This document shows positions 16,692-24,481 of a stretch of DNA of 37,376 nucleotides, in pieces. How positions within the stretch are numbered: position 1 is the first letter of the stretch; each line of letters starts with the position of its first letter. The notes beneath the pieces are model-generated. The model searched no databases, was not told where the DNA came from, and saw only the letters and a list, made by a program, of their open reading frames with translations. Position numbers and translations under genes: made by a program. The stretch is from Actinomycetota bacterium (GTDB lineage Bacteria; Actinomycetota; AC-67): positions 1-37,376 of the forward strand of contig JBBDRM010000064.1 of the NCBI GenBank assembly GCA_040905475.1, written 5' to 3'.

Positions 16692-17912
16692 TCAGCGCTC
16701 GCGCATCGCCTGCAGCTTCTCGGCAGCGATGGACACCGAGACGGAGTCGTCCTCGCGGAAGACCTCCTGACCCTCCGAGCCCAACCAGCAAAGCAGGCGA
16801 ATCTCGCCGATCTTCACGACGCACTCCGTGTGGGAGCCGACAAAGCGCATCGCTTCGATGCTCCCTTGCCAGGTGTTCGAGCCAATTCCTGCACCCTCCG
16901 TCTCGGAGTCGGCTGCCGATGCGCGCAGGACGGCGAAGTCGCCGGGGCGTCCGAAGGCGACAAGCTCTTCGCCCGGCCGTGGCGCAGCGTCACCTCGTTG
17001 CAGCCAGATCGCCTGAACCGTCCCCATCTCCCCGGATCCGAGGAGCCGACTCGCAGCCGCGTCGTAGGCCCCGACCGTGAGCGGAATCTCGTTGCTCTGG
17101 CCGAGGAAGCGGGCGACGTCGATGTCGCGCGGATTCCTGTAGAGCTCACGTGGCTGATCGAGCTGGGCGACTCGCCCGTGCGACATGACGGCGATTCGGT
17201 CGGCGAGCTCCATCGCCTCGGACTGATCGTGGGTGACATAGATCGCCGTGAACCCGAGGCTCCTCTGCATGCGGATGAGCTCGAGCCTGAGCTTCTCTCG
17301 AACCTGCGCGTCGACGTTCGAGAGTGGCTCGTCGAAGAGCACGATGCGCTCGCCGACGACGAGCGCGCGGGCGAGCGCCAAGCGTTGCTGCTGCCCGCCG
17401 CTCATCTGGCTCGGATAGCGACGTGCCAGATGGCCGATCCCGACGGTTGTGAGGATCTTGTCGACTCTTGGGGAGATCTCCGACCGCTTCGCGCCCCGGC
17501 ACCGAAGTGGGAAGGCCACGTTCCGGTACGCCGTCATGTGCGGCCAGAGCGCGTAAGACTGGAAGATCATGTTCACGGGGCGTCGCCCCGCTGCTACCTC
17601 GACCCGGCGCTCCGCGTCGAACGCGACTTCGTCATGGATCCGGATGGAGCCGGTGTCCGGGCGCTCGAGGCCGGCGATGGTTCGCAACAGCGTTGTCTTT
17701 CCACAACCGCTCGGGCCGAGGAGGACGAGAAACTCGCCCTCGAAGATGTCGATATCGACGCTGGCGAGTGCTTGCTCACCCTCTCCTCGGCGCTTGCCGA
17801 AGCGCTTGGAGAGGCCGCGGATCGAGATCGCGTAGTGCTCTTCGCCTCCGGGCGGCGCGGGGCGCGCTTCTCGAGGTCCGGGCGGGGCCTCGAGCACACT
17901 GCCCGACGTCAT
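16692..17912 (-). CDS. ABC transporter ATPase (FbpC/PotA/spermidine-iron type)
   Basis: A 406-aa importer ATPase. Walker A GPSGCGKT is at 66-73, the Q-loop is in FQSYALWPH, the signature MSGGQQQR precedes Walker B IVLFDEPLSNVD, and the H-loop is THDQSEAM. The C-terminal third is a TOBE-type regulatory domain (PGEELVAFGRP onward). The N-terminal 25 residues are low complexity and Pro-rich; the start at 17912 is chosen as the first ATG after the intergenic hairpin. The upstream ATG-less extension toward 17984 would enter the hairpin. It powers the permease at 14935-16683. Confidence 0.92.
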   Translation of the reverse strand: MTSGSVLEAPPGPREARPAPPGGEEHYAISIRGLSKRFGKRRGEGEQALASVDIDIFEGEFLVLLGPSGCGKTTLLRTIAGLERPDTGSIRIHDEVAFDAERRVEVAAGRRPVNMIFQSYALWPHMTAYRNVAFPLRCRGAKRSEISPRVDKILTTVGIGHLARRYPSQMSGGQQQRLALARALVVGERIVLFDEPLSNVDAQVREKLRLELIRMQRSLGFTAIYVTHDQSEAMELADRIAVMSHGRVAQLDQPRELYRNPRDIDVARFLGQSNEIPLTVGAYDAAASRLLGSGEMGTVQAIWLQRGDAAPRPGEELVAFGRPGDFAVLRASAADSETEGAGIGSNTWQGSIEAMRFVGSHTECVVKIGEIRLLCWLGSEGQEVFREDDSVSVSIAAEKLQAMRER

Positions 17913-17940
17913 CGCCCACCGCCTCGGCGGCGCACGGAAA

Positions 17941-18000
17941 GGCCCTTGAAGGGGCTCGCGTGGGAAGGGTGGGGGGGAGGCCACGCGAGCCCCTTGGGCC
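17941..18000 (-). terminator. Strong hairpin between binding-protein and ATPase genes
   Basis: A 13-bp perfect inverted repeat, GGGGCTCGCGTGG (17951-17963) with its complement at 17981-17993, around a 17-nt loop; GGCCC/GGGCC can pair outside it. It begins 35 nt after the binding-protein stop. No T-tract follows on the minus strand, so it is more likely an attenuator or mRNA-stabilising structure giving more binding protein than ATPase and permease. Confidence 0.6.
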
Positions 18001-18034
18001 TACGCTCGCCCACAGTCCTCCTGGAGATCGAGCG

Positions 18035-19123
18035 TCACCTCGACAGGCCGAGGAGGGAGAGAATCTGCGCCTGGTTCGCCGGCGAGACGTTGGAGCTGAC
18101 CGTGTTGTAGCGGTCGCCGATGGGCTCCGACCCCGCAATCGTCACGTTGGGGAGTACGGACACCCCGCCCTGCTCGTTGAAGATTCGCTGGCCCTGCGGG
18201 GTGAGTAGCCAGTTCACGAACAGCTTGCCGCCTGCGGGATTCGGTGACCGGGCGCTCACGCCGACGTTCCACGTGAACCCGAAGTCGGGGCCCTGGGGCG
18301 TAATGAGTCGCACTGGAGCGTTCGGGGCGCTCGAGAGCAGTGGGGTCATGTGCAGGATGTTCGCGCCCACCGCGACGTCGGCCTCTCCGGCGGCGACGCT
18401 CTGCACTCCCCCGACCATACTCGCCACGACGCGGGGCCGCTGGGCGGCGATGCTGCGCAAGAAGTTGTCTCCGTACGTCTTGCGAAGTAGCTGCCATATG
18501 CCCATGTTGACCGGAACGGTGCGCGGGTCGCCGATGATCATCCGCCCCTCGAAGCGCGAGTTCGTGAGCGCCTGCCAGGTGTTCGGAACACTGCTGCCGG
18601 TCAAGCGGTTGGTGTTGATCACGACCCCGTTGACGCGTGAAATCCCGACACCGACGCTTCCGTAGAACTTGAACTTCTTGGCCAGCGTGTAGAGGCTCGG
18701 CGCGTCCTGCCAGGTCCGCATCCGCACGGTCCAACCTCGCTGGAAAGCGTCAGCGAAGAACGGCGGGTTGGAGATGATGACGGCGTCGGCGACGAAGTTG
18801 CCGGCCTGCGCTTCTGCGTTGTAGCGAGCCGCTAGTGGGCCGGACACAGCCCTTGTGAAAGTCGCGTGGATCTTGTAGTTCTTCTCGAACGCATCGGCGA
18901 GCTTCTGTGCGGTTACGGGGTCGGTCGATGTGTAGAAGTGGATATCCCCCGCTCGGCGGGCATCGGCCACCAGCTTTGCACCGACCGCCTTCAGCTGTTT
19001 CTTCGTCGGCTTCTTCTGAGCTGTCGCCGCCTCACCAGCGCTTCCGGCCGACGCCGAGGACACACATACGACGGCAAGGGCGAGTACGGATACGAGGACG
19101 TGGCGCATTGTCGTTCTATGCAT
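18035..19123 (-). CDS. ABC extracellular solute-binding protein (family 1, Fe3+/AEP type)
   Basis: A 362-aa periplasmic-type binding protein. An N-terminal Sec signal is visible (MHRTTMRH then the hydrophobic stretch LVSVLALAVVCVSSASA), followed by a Lys-rich linker and the mature fold starting DIHFYTSTDPVTAQKLADAFEKNY, as in FbpA/AfuA/PhnS-type proteins. There is no good lipobox, although one Cys lies in the signal. The start at 19123 has TAGGAGGG seven bases upstream. The predicted operator 19212-19227 is 88 bp upstream. Iron-type binding proteins with this sequence style also carry small anions, so in a carboxylate-degrading regulon I infer uptake of an organic anion; iron cannot be excluded. 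Confidence 0.88.
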   Translation of the reverse strand: MHRTTMRHVLVSVLALAVVCVSSASAGSAGEAATAQKKPTKKQLKAVGAKLVADARRAGDIHFYTSTDPVTAQKLADAFEKNYKIHATFTRAVSGPLAARYNAEAQAGNFVADAVIISNPPFFADAFQRGWTVRMRTWQDAPSLYTLAKKFKFYGSVGVGISRVNGVVINTNRLTGSSVPNTWQALTNSRFEGRMIIGDPRTVPVNMGIWQLLRKTYGDNFLRSIAAQRPRVVASMVGGVQSVAAGEADVAVGANILHMTPLLSSAPNAPVRLITPQGPDFGFTWNVGVSARSPNPAGGKLFVNWLLTPQGQRIFNEQGGVSVLPNVTIAGSEPIGDRYNTVSSNVSPANQAQILSLLGLSR

Positions 19124-19190
19124 GTAACCCTCCTAAGTCGTCACCGGCGCCTTCCTCAACACCGGCCTTCCAACGGTCCAGCCGCCATGC

Positions 19191-19227
19191 TGCACACGCT
19201 TGTGCAAGTCTGCATACCTTTGTGTAC
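19191..19227. promoter_or_regulatory. Predicted GntR operator region before the ABC importer
   Basis: The 16-bp site GCATACC-TT-TGTGTAC at 19212-19227 fits the cluster's half-site rule and lies 88 bp upstream of the binding-protein start. A second, different palindrome TGCACA-CGCT-TGTGCA (19191-19206) has its centre 21 bp away, about two helical turns, but with shorter internal spacing. Confidence 0.55.
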
Positions 19228-19279
19228 CGCAAAGAGGTGCCAGCCACTTTACGACTGCGGATGACGGATGTCAATGATG

Positions 19280-20980
19280 TCAATGAGGTGTGTCCTGGTC
19301 TGATGGCTGCCCGCGATGCGGGAAGGAGTCGCGACGGAAGCTCGTCATCGTGTCGGGATCCACTGGGACCTCGATGACGGTCGGGGTCGCAGCCGCGAGC
19401 CCCTCGGCCACCGCCGAGCTGATCTCCTCGGGGTTCTCGGCTTTGACTCCTCGGGCGCCGTACGCGCGAGCGATGTCGTCAAACGCTGGATTGACGATGT
19501 CGGCGCCGATGTACCGCCCCTCGAAGAAGTCGCGCTGGTAGGCCTTCTCGGCACCCCAGCAGCCGTTGTTGAGGACGACCGTTACGGTCGCGAGGTCGGC
19601 GGCCAACGCTGTGCCGATCTCCACCATCGACATACCGAACCCCCCGTCGCCCATGATGCTGACGACCGGGCGATCCGGAGCCGCCGCCCTCGCCCCGAGG
19701 CCGGCTGCGTAAGAGAAGCCCACGAGACCGAAGTCGAGCGGCGTCAGGAGCGCAGGTGGCTCGAAGGTCTGCATGACGTCCGTTGCCTGCAACGAGATTG
19801 TCCCCGTGTCGACAGTGACGATCGCGTTTCGCGGGAGCACCTCCTGCACAGCCGTGAAGACGGTCACCGGATGGAGTGGGTTAGTCCTCTCTTGAGCGAG
19901 CTCGGCACGGCTCTCGAGGAGCGCCCGGCGTGCTTCGGTTGCCCGAGAGACCCACGCGGAGCGTGTGCCGGCTTCGGTGATCGCTGGCAAGAGCGCCCGC
20001 AACATCTCGCCGGCGTCGGCGACGATTCCGAGCGCTATCGGAAAGTAACGACCGACAGCCGTCGGCTCGATGTCCACCTGGATGATCCGGGCCTCGGCCG
20101 ACAGGTTGTCGTGCTTGAAGAGTGTTGTGTTGTAGCCGAGGCGTGTGCCGATCGCCAGGATCACGTCAGCCGTTCGTGAGAGTTCCGTCGCGACCTCGTT
20201 GCCGCGCGGTCCCACCTGTCCGACGTACAGGGGATGGTCGTTGGGAACGACGTCGCCGTTCCCGGCCGACGCCGTGATCGGAGCGCTCAGCTTCTCGGCA
20301 AGGCGGGCCAGCTCGGGTGACGCTCTCGACCACTTCACGCCCGCTCCGGCGATGATCAGTGGACGCTCGGCCTCGTTGAGCAGGTGCGCCGCTCGCTCGA
20401 GCGCGACGCTCCCCGGCGCGACGGTGCTGTCGCGCAGCTCATCCTGCACCGGTCGATACGCGAACTCGATCGGCTCGGCGAGCAGATCGCCTGGGAGGTT
20501 GACGAGGACCGGTCCCTTGCGGCCCGCCTGGCTCGTCAAGAACGCCTCGCGAAGGTACTCGGGGATGCGCGCCGCCGAGTGAACAGTGAGCGTGCGCTTC
20601 GTGATCGGGGTGAAGAGCGCCTGCTGGTCGACTTCCTGGAAGGTGTGGCGGTCGAGTTGGGCCGACACTGTATGCCCGGCCAGCACGACGACAGGTGAGA
20701 AGGCAAGCCGTGCCTCGGCCACCCCCGTGACGACGTTGGTGGCGCCAGGTCCCGGCTGGCCCGCGAGAACGACGCCAGCGCGGCCTCGGATGCGCGCATA
20801 CCCGTCTGCCATGTGTACGGCGTTCTGTTCGTGCCGTACGCCGACGTAGACGATGTCCGGGGAGTCGTAGAGCGCGTCGAAGATTTCGAGCGTTGCGGTT
20901 CCGATGACGCCGAATACGTGGCTGACGCCTTCCTGGCGGAGAGCCTCGACGACCGCCGCACCCCCGGATAGCTTGGACAT
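19280..20980 (-). CDS. ThDP-dependent enzyme resembling sulfoacetaldehyde acetyltransferase / acetolactate synthase
   Basis: A 566-aa ThDP enzyme. Catalytic Glu51 is in VRHEQNA; the PP domain has MGDGGFGMS leading to VLNNGCWGAEK, the GDG...NN cofactor motif. The segment after it (GCWGAEK-x-x-Q-x-DFF-x-x-RYIGADI) resembles sulfoacetaldehyde acetyltransferase (Xsc) more than acetolactate synthase, but no phosphate acetyltransferase or sulfonate gene is nearby, so the substrate may be another 2-oxo or aldehyde acid. The start at 20980 follows GGGGAGG; the longer open frame upstream is the shadow of the divergent gntR gene. An operator lies 36 bp upstream. Confidence 0.85.
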   Translation of the reverse strand: MSKLSGGAAVVEALRQEGVSHVFGVIGTATLEIFDALYDSPDIVYVGVRHEQNAVHMADGYARIRGRAGVVLAGQPGPGATNVVTGVAEARLAFSPVVVLAGHTVSAQLDRHTFQEVDQQALFTPITKRTLTVHSAARIPEYLREAFLTSQAGRKGPVLVNLPGDLLAEPIEFAYRPVQDELRDSTVAPGSVALERAAHLLNEAERPLIIAGAGVKWSRASPELARLAEKLSAPITASAGNGDVVPNDHPLYVGQVGPRGNEVATELSRTADVILAIGTRLGYNTTLFKHDNLSAEARIIQVDIEPTAVGRYFPIALGIVADAGEMLRALLPAITEAGTRSAWVSRATEARRALLESRAELAQERTNPLHPVTVFTAVQEVLPRNAIVTVDTGTISLQATDVMQTFEPPALLTPLDFGLVGFSYAAGLGARAAAPDRPVVSIMGDGGFGMSMVEIGTALAADLATVTVVLNNGCWGAEKAYQRDFFEGRYIGADIVNPAFDDIARAYGARGVKAENPEEISSAVAEGLAAATPTVIEVPVDPDTMTSFRRDSFPHRGQPSDQDTPH

Positions 20981-21016
20981 GTACGCCTCCCCAGAGTTTC
21001 CCGGACGAGCGGTACT

Positions 21017-21032
21017 GTATACCGTCGCGTAC
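21017..21032. promoter_or_regulatory. Predicted GntR operator, ThDP side of the divergent promoter
   Basis: GTATACC-GT-CGCGTAC, flanked by CT and AG so that the outer palindrome reads CTGTA...TACAG. It is 36 bp upstream of the ThDP gene at 20980, a position suited to repression. Confidence 0.62.
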
Positions 21033-21093
21033 AGAGCCGATGGAGGAAGGCTAGAGCGTGGGCGTGATCCTCGTCCGACGATTGCAGATGCCT

Positions 21094-21109
21094 GTGTACA
21101 GCTGTACGC
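21094..21109. promoter_or_regulatory. Predicted GntR operator, autoregulatory side
   Basis: GTGTACA-GC-TGTACGC, containing the perfect palindrome GTACAGCTGTAC (21096-21107). It is 105 bp upstream of the preferred gntR start, and its centre is 77 bp from that of the other divergent-promoter site. It suggests autoregulation. Confidence 0.62.
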
Positions 21110-21214
21110 TGAACGCTCATGGCACGTGACCCGTCCAGCGTTCGTAGCGCGAAGAATGGTGCGCCCACCGCCGAGGAGGAGGCGCTCGTCGCACGCTGGA
21201 AGGAGGTCTCCGCC

Positions 21215-21889
21215 ATGCTCGACGGGGCTCGCTCGCGCGCAGAAGTAATCATGACGACGCTGTCGGGTGCCATCATCGACCGCGAGCTTCCGCCCGAGTG
21301 GCGATTGCGGGAGGAGCGTCTGGCCACGCTCTTCGGAGTCAGCAGGACGCCGATCCGCGAAGCGCTCGCTGGGCTCGCGAACTCCGGGCTTGCCCGGCGC
21401 GACGACCGCGGCTCGCTCCGAGTCGGCTCGATCACGCCAGAGCAGATCCTCGACGTGTACGCGGTCCGCAAGAGCCTCGAGGGCCTGTCGGCGGCGCTCG
21501 CTGCGGAATCGGCGTCGCCGAGGGCCGCGGCCCATCTCCGGCAGATCCAGCGTGCCTGCGAGCGCGCGGTCGAGCTCGGCGACTACGAGGCGTTCGCCAC
21601 TGCGAACAGCGAGTTCCATCTCGCTCTCGCTCAGGCGACGGGGAACGAGCTACTTACTCGTTTCATCGGTGATGTGGAAAATTGGGTGAAGCGCTTCCCG
21701 ACGACGACTCTCTCGTTTCCCGGTCGGCCGGACTCTGCGCTTGCCGAGCACGAGGCCATCCTCGAGGCGATCGAGGGCCGCGATCCCGAGCGTGCCGAGC
21801 AGCTGGCGCGCAAGCACATGAGCGTCGCCGAGGAGATCCGCATGCAGATGCTCTTCGGCGACTCGTCACCCGGAGCGAGCGACCGCTAG
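21215..21889 (+). CDS. GntR-family transcriptional regulator, FCD (FadR) subfamily
   Basis: A 224-aa regulator. The N-terminal winged helix contains LREERLATLFGVSRTPIREA with the following wing, and the C-terminal FCD domain has the expected ligand/metal pattern: an early Asp in DVYAVRKSLE, NSEFHLALAQATGN, EHEAILEAI and HMSVAEE. I place the start at ATG 21215, which has a near-perfect AAGGAGGT eight bases upstream; the longer frame from 21119 lacks a ribosome binding site and adds 32 residues without family resemblance. The gene is divergent from the ThDP gene and followed after 2 bp by the tcuA-like gene, so they are co-transcribed. FCD regulators bind acidic ligands, fitting control of the surrounding catabolic operons. 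Confidence 0.9.
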   Translation: MLDGARSRAEVIMTTLSGAIIDRELPPEWRLREERLATLFGVSRTPIREALAGLANSGLARRDDRGSLRVGSITPEQILDVYAVRKSLEGLSAALAAESASPRAAAHLRQIQRACERAVELGDYEAFATANSEFHLALAQATGNELLTRFIGDVENWVKRFPTTTLSFPGRPDSALAEHEAILEAIEGRDPERAEQLARKHMSVAEEIRMQMLFGDSSPGASDR

Positions 21890-21891
21890 TC

Positions 21892-23277
21892 GTGGCGGCG
21901 TACGACGTCGTCGTCGCCGGTGGAGGCAACGCTGCCCTGTGCGCTGCGATCGCAGCGCGCTCGCGAGGCGCGTCCGTGCTCGTGCTCGAGTGCGCTCCGA
22001 AGGCGTGGCGGGGCGGGAACAGCAAGTACACGCGCAACATCCGGGTTGCACACCTCGACGGAGACGCCGTGATGCCCGGTGCGTACTCACCGCAGGAGTT
22101 CCTCTCCGACCTTGTCCGCGTCACCGGCAAGGATCTCGACCAGGATCTCGCCTCCTACGTGGTCGAGCGCTCACTCGACCTCCCGGCGTGGATGAGCGAC
22201 CAGGGCATTCGCTGGCAACCTCCGCTCCGCGGCACGCTGCAGCTTGCCCGGACAAACCGCTTCTTCCTCGGTGGTGGCAAGGCGCTCATGAACGCGTACT
22301 ACCGGCGGGCGGAGTCGCTCGGCATCGCTGTGCGCTACGAGGCACCGGTCGTCGAGCTCGCGTTCGAGGGCGAGCGCTGCACCGGCGTCGTGGTGGCGGC
22401 GAACGGATCGTCGGAGCGAGTTCGTGCCGGAGCGGTCGTCGTCGCGACGGGCGGCTTCGAGGCCAACATCGAGTGGCTCCGCGAGTACTGGGGAGACCGA
22501 GTCGAGAACTACGCCGTTCGCGGCACTGCCTATAACGATGGCGCGCTGCTTCGCGTGCTTCTCGACCTCGGTGCCGAAGCGCGCGGGAACCCACGCGGCC
22601 ACCACGCGATCGCCGTGGACGCCCGCTCACCGAAGTTCGAAGGGGGCATCGTCACGCGCGTCGACTCCGTGCCGTTCTCGATCGTCGTCAACATCCATGG
22701 CGATCGGTTCGCCGACGAAGGCGAGGACCTCTGGCCCATGCGCTACGCGACGTGGGGTGGCCTCATCGGCGCACAACCCGAGCAGATGGCGTACTCGATC
22801 TTCGACTCGAAAGTGGCCGGGAACTTCATCGGGGGGGCCTATCCGCCACTCATCGCCAACACTGTCGGGGAGCTGGCGCAGAAGGCCGGCCTCCCGGTGC
22901 TGCGCGTGGAGGAGACGGTCGGCGAATTCAATCGCTCGATCGTGCCTGGCGAGTACGACCCCACACGCCTCGACGGGTGCCGGACGATCGACCTCTCCCC
23001 TCCGAAGAGCAACTGGGCACTGCCGATCGACACGCCGCCCTACTACTGCTATCCGCTGATCCCCGGCATCACGTTCACCTACCTCGCAGTCGCGGTCGAT
23101 CGGGCCGCGCGCGTTCTTCGGGAGTCGGGGCGGCCGCTCGAGAACGTGTACGCCGCGGGCGAGATCATGGCGGGGAACATCCTGCTTCGCGGCTACCTCG
23201 CCGGAATCGGCATGACGATCGGCACGGTCTTCGGTGTGGTCGCAGGCGAGCACGCGGCCGGGGTCCGTCGTGGCTGA
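21892..23277 (+). CDS. tcuA: FAD-dependent tricarballylate-dehydrogenase-like flavoprotein
   Basis: A 461-aa flavoprotein of the fumarate reductase/succinate dehydrogenase/3-ketosteroid dehydrogenase superfamily, closest in look and length to TcuA, which oxidises tricarballylate to cis-aconitate. Seen: the dinucleotide motif VVVAGGGNAALCAAI near 6-20, the second-strand acid in VLVLE, RGGNSKYTRN near 41-50, VVATGGFEAN, and the C-terminal FAD-binding AGEIMAGN. The GTG start at 21892 is 2 bp after the gntR stop. The following gene encodes the matching electron-transfer partner, which supports the TcuAB assignment. The true substrate could be another polycarboxylate. Confidence 0.85.
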   Translation: MAAYDVVVAGGGNAALCAAIAARSRGASVLVLECAPKAWRGGNSKYTRNIRVAHLDGDAVMPGAYSPQEFLSDLVRVTGKDLDQDLASYVVERSLDLPAWMSDQGIRWQPPLRGTLQLARTNRFFLGGGKALMNAYYRRAESLGIAVRYEAPVVELAFEGERCTGVVVAANGSSERVRAGAVVVATGGFEANIEWLREYWGDRVENYAVRGTAYNDGALLRVLLDLGAEARGNPRGHHAIAVDARSPKFEGGIVTRVDSVPFSIVVNIHGDRFADEGEDLWPMRYATWGGLIGAQPEQMAYSIFDSKVAGNFIGGAYPPLIANTVGELAQKAGLPVLRVEETVGEFNRSIVPGEYDPTRLDGCRTIDLSPPKSNWALPIDTPPYYCYPLIPGITFTYLAVAVDRAARVLRESGRPLENVYAAGEIMAGNILLRGYLAGIGMTIGTVFGVVAGEHAAGVRRG

Positions 23278-24442
23278 GCCCACCTCCATCGACGGGCTCC
23301 TGGCGGAAGGCCAGCGGCAGATCGCGATCTGCAACGGCTGTCGCTACTGCGAGGGCTACTGCGCTGTCTTTCCTGCGATGGAGCGTCTTCCCGTCGTCGG
23401 CGCGGGCGACCTCACGTACTTGGCGAACCTGTGTCACGACTGTCGCGCTTGTTACCAGGCATGCATGTACGCGCCACCCCACCCCTTTGGGGTCGAGATC
23501 CCGAAGCTCATGAGCGAGGCACGCGAGCGGTCCTACTCCGAGTTCGCCCGGCCTCGTTGGTTCGCACGCTGGTTCACGGCCGGCCCCCGAGCAGTGGCGG
23601 CCCTCACCCTCGCCGGCGCGCTGGTCTTCGCGTTTCTGGCATGGGCCGCCGGACGTGCGCGCGGAATCTTTGCTCCCACGGAGTCGACGCGGACGTTCTT
23701 CGACGTCATCCCCTACGGCCTGATGCTCGTGCCCTCGCTCCTGCTCACCGCCTTTCTGCTCGCGGTGATCGTCTGGGGCTTCATCGACTTCCAGCGGGCA
23801 TCGCGTGGTGCCTCGCACCTCGGCGCACGTGTTTGGCTCTCCGGACTCGCGGAGGTCGCCACCCTTCGCTGGATGCGAGGGGGCGGAGACGACTGCTACT
23901 ACCCCGCAATCGAGCGTTCCTCGCCGCTGCGTCGGAGGTTCCACCACCTGACCGCATACGGGTTTCTCGCGGCACTTGTCTCGACGTCGCTTGCGTCCTT
24001 CTATCACAACGTTCTTGATCTGCCGGCGCCGTATCCGGTCCTGCATCCCGTGGTGCTCTTCGGACTCGTCGGCGGGATCGGGATGACCGTCGGGACGACC
24101 GGACTCCTCTGGCTCAAGGCTCGCGCGGCGCCTCTTCAAGCTCGTCGCGAAGCGCTTCTGAACTCCTCCTTCCTCGTGTCGCTCAACCTCGCCTCGACGA
24201 GCGGATTGTTCCTGCTCGCGCTCCGCGACACGCCTGCGATGGGCGCGCTCCTCGTCCTCCACCTGGGGACGATCGTGGCGCTCTACGTGACGGCCCCCTA
24301 CGGGAAGTTCGTTCATATCGTCTACCGGACGGCTGCCGTGCTCCGTAGCGCCGCCGAGCGTGCGGCAGACGAAGCGGCAGGAGGGCGCTCAGCCCGCGAG
24401 CCAGCTGCCCTAGGCAGGCCCGCCTCGACGAGGCTACCTTGA
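23270..24442 (+). CDS. tcuB: TcuB-like membrane iron-sulfur electron-transfer protein
   Basis: A 390-aa protein with two [4Fe-4S] CxxCxxCxxxC clusters, C21-C31 and C55-C65 (the latter followed by MYAPPHPFG, typical of TcuB/CobZ-type proteins), and then about six membrane segments from residue 100 on. TcuB reoxidises the FAD of TcuA and passes electrons to the respiratory chain. The GTG start at 23270 overlaps the tcuA stop by 8 nt. The C-terminal 30 residues are low complexity. Its stop at 24440-24442 also forms TTGA, a potential coupled start for the next gene. Confidence 0.88.
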   Translation: MAEPTSIDGLLAEGQRQIAICNGCRYCEGYCAVFPAMERLPVVGAGDLTYLANLCHDCRACYQACMYAPPHPFGVEIPKLMSEARERSYSEFARPRWFARWFTAGPRAVAALTLAGALVFAFLAWAAGRARGIFAPTESTRTFFDVIPYGLMLVPSLLLTAFLLAVIVWGFIDFQRASRGASHLGARVWLSGLAEVATLRWMRGGGDDCYYPAIERSSPLRRRFHHLTAYGFLAALVSTSLASFYHNVLDLPAPYPVLHPVVLFGLVGGIGMTVGTTGLLWLKARAAPLQARREALLNSSFLVSLNLASTSGLFLLALRDTPAMGALLVLHLGTIVALYVTAPYGKFVHIVYRTAAVLRSAAERAADEAAGGRSAREPAALGRPASTRLP

Positions 24443-24481
24443 CGGACGAGGCAGCGCAGGTCGAGACGAGTACGGGTTGAG

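Noticed and set aside
19191-19206. TGCACA-N4-TGTGCA as another copy of the cluster operator
   Set aside because: The internal spacing is two bases shorter than in the seven consistent sites, so it is noted only as a neighbouring palindrome.
21119-21214. Earlier ATG for the GntR gene
   Set aside because: No Shine-Dalgarno, while ATG 21215 has AAGGAGGT at ideal spacing and gives a normal family length.
20980-21619. N-terminal extension of the ThDP enzyme to a 779-aa protein
   Set aside because: The extra residues are antisense to gntR and cross two operators; a good ribosome binding site supports ATG 20980.
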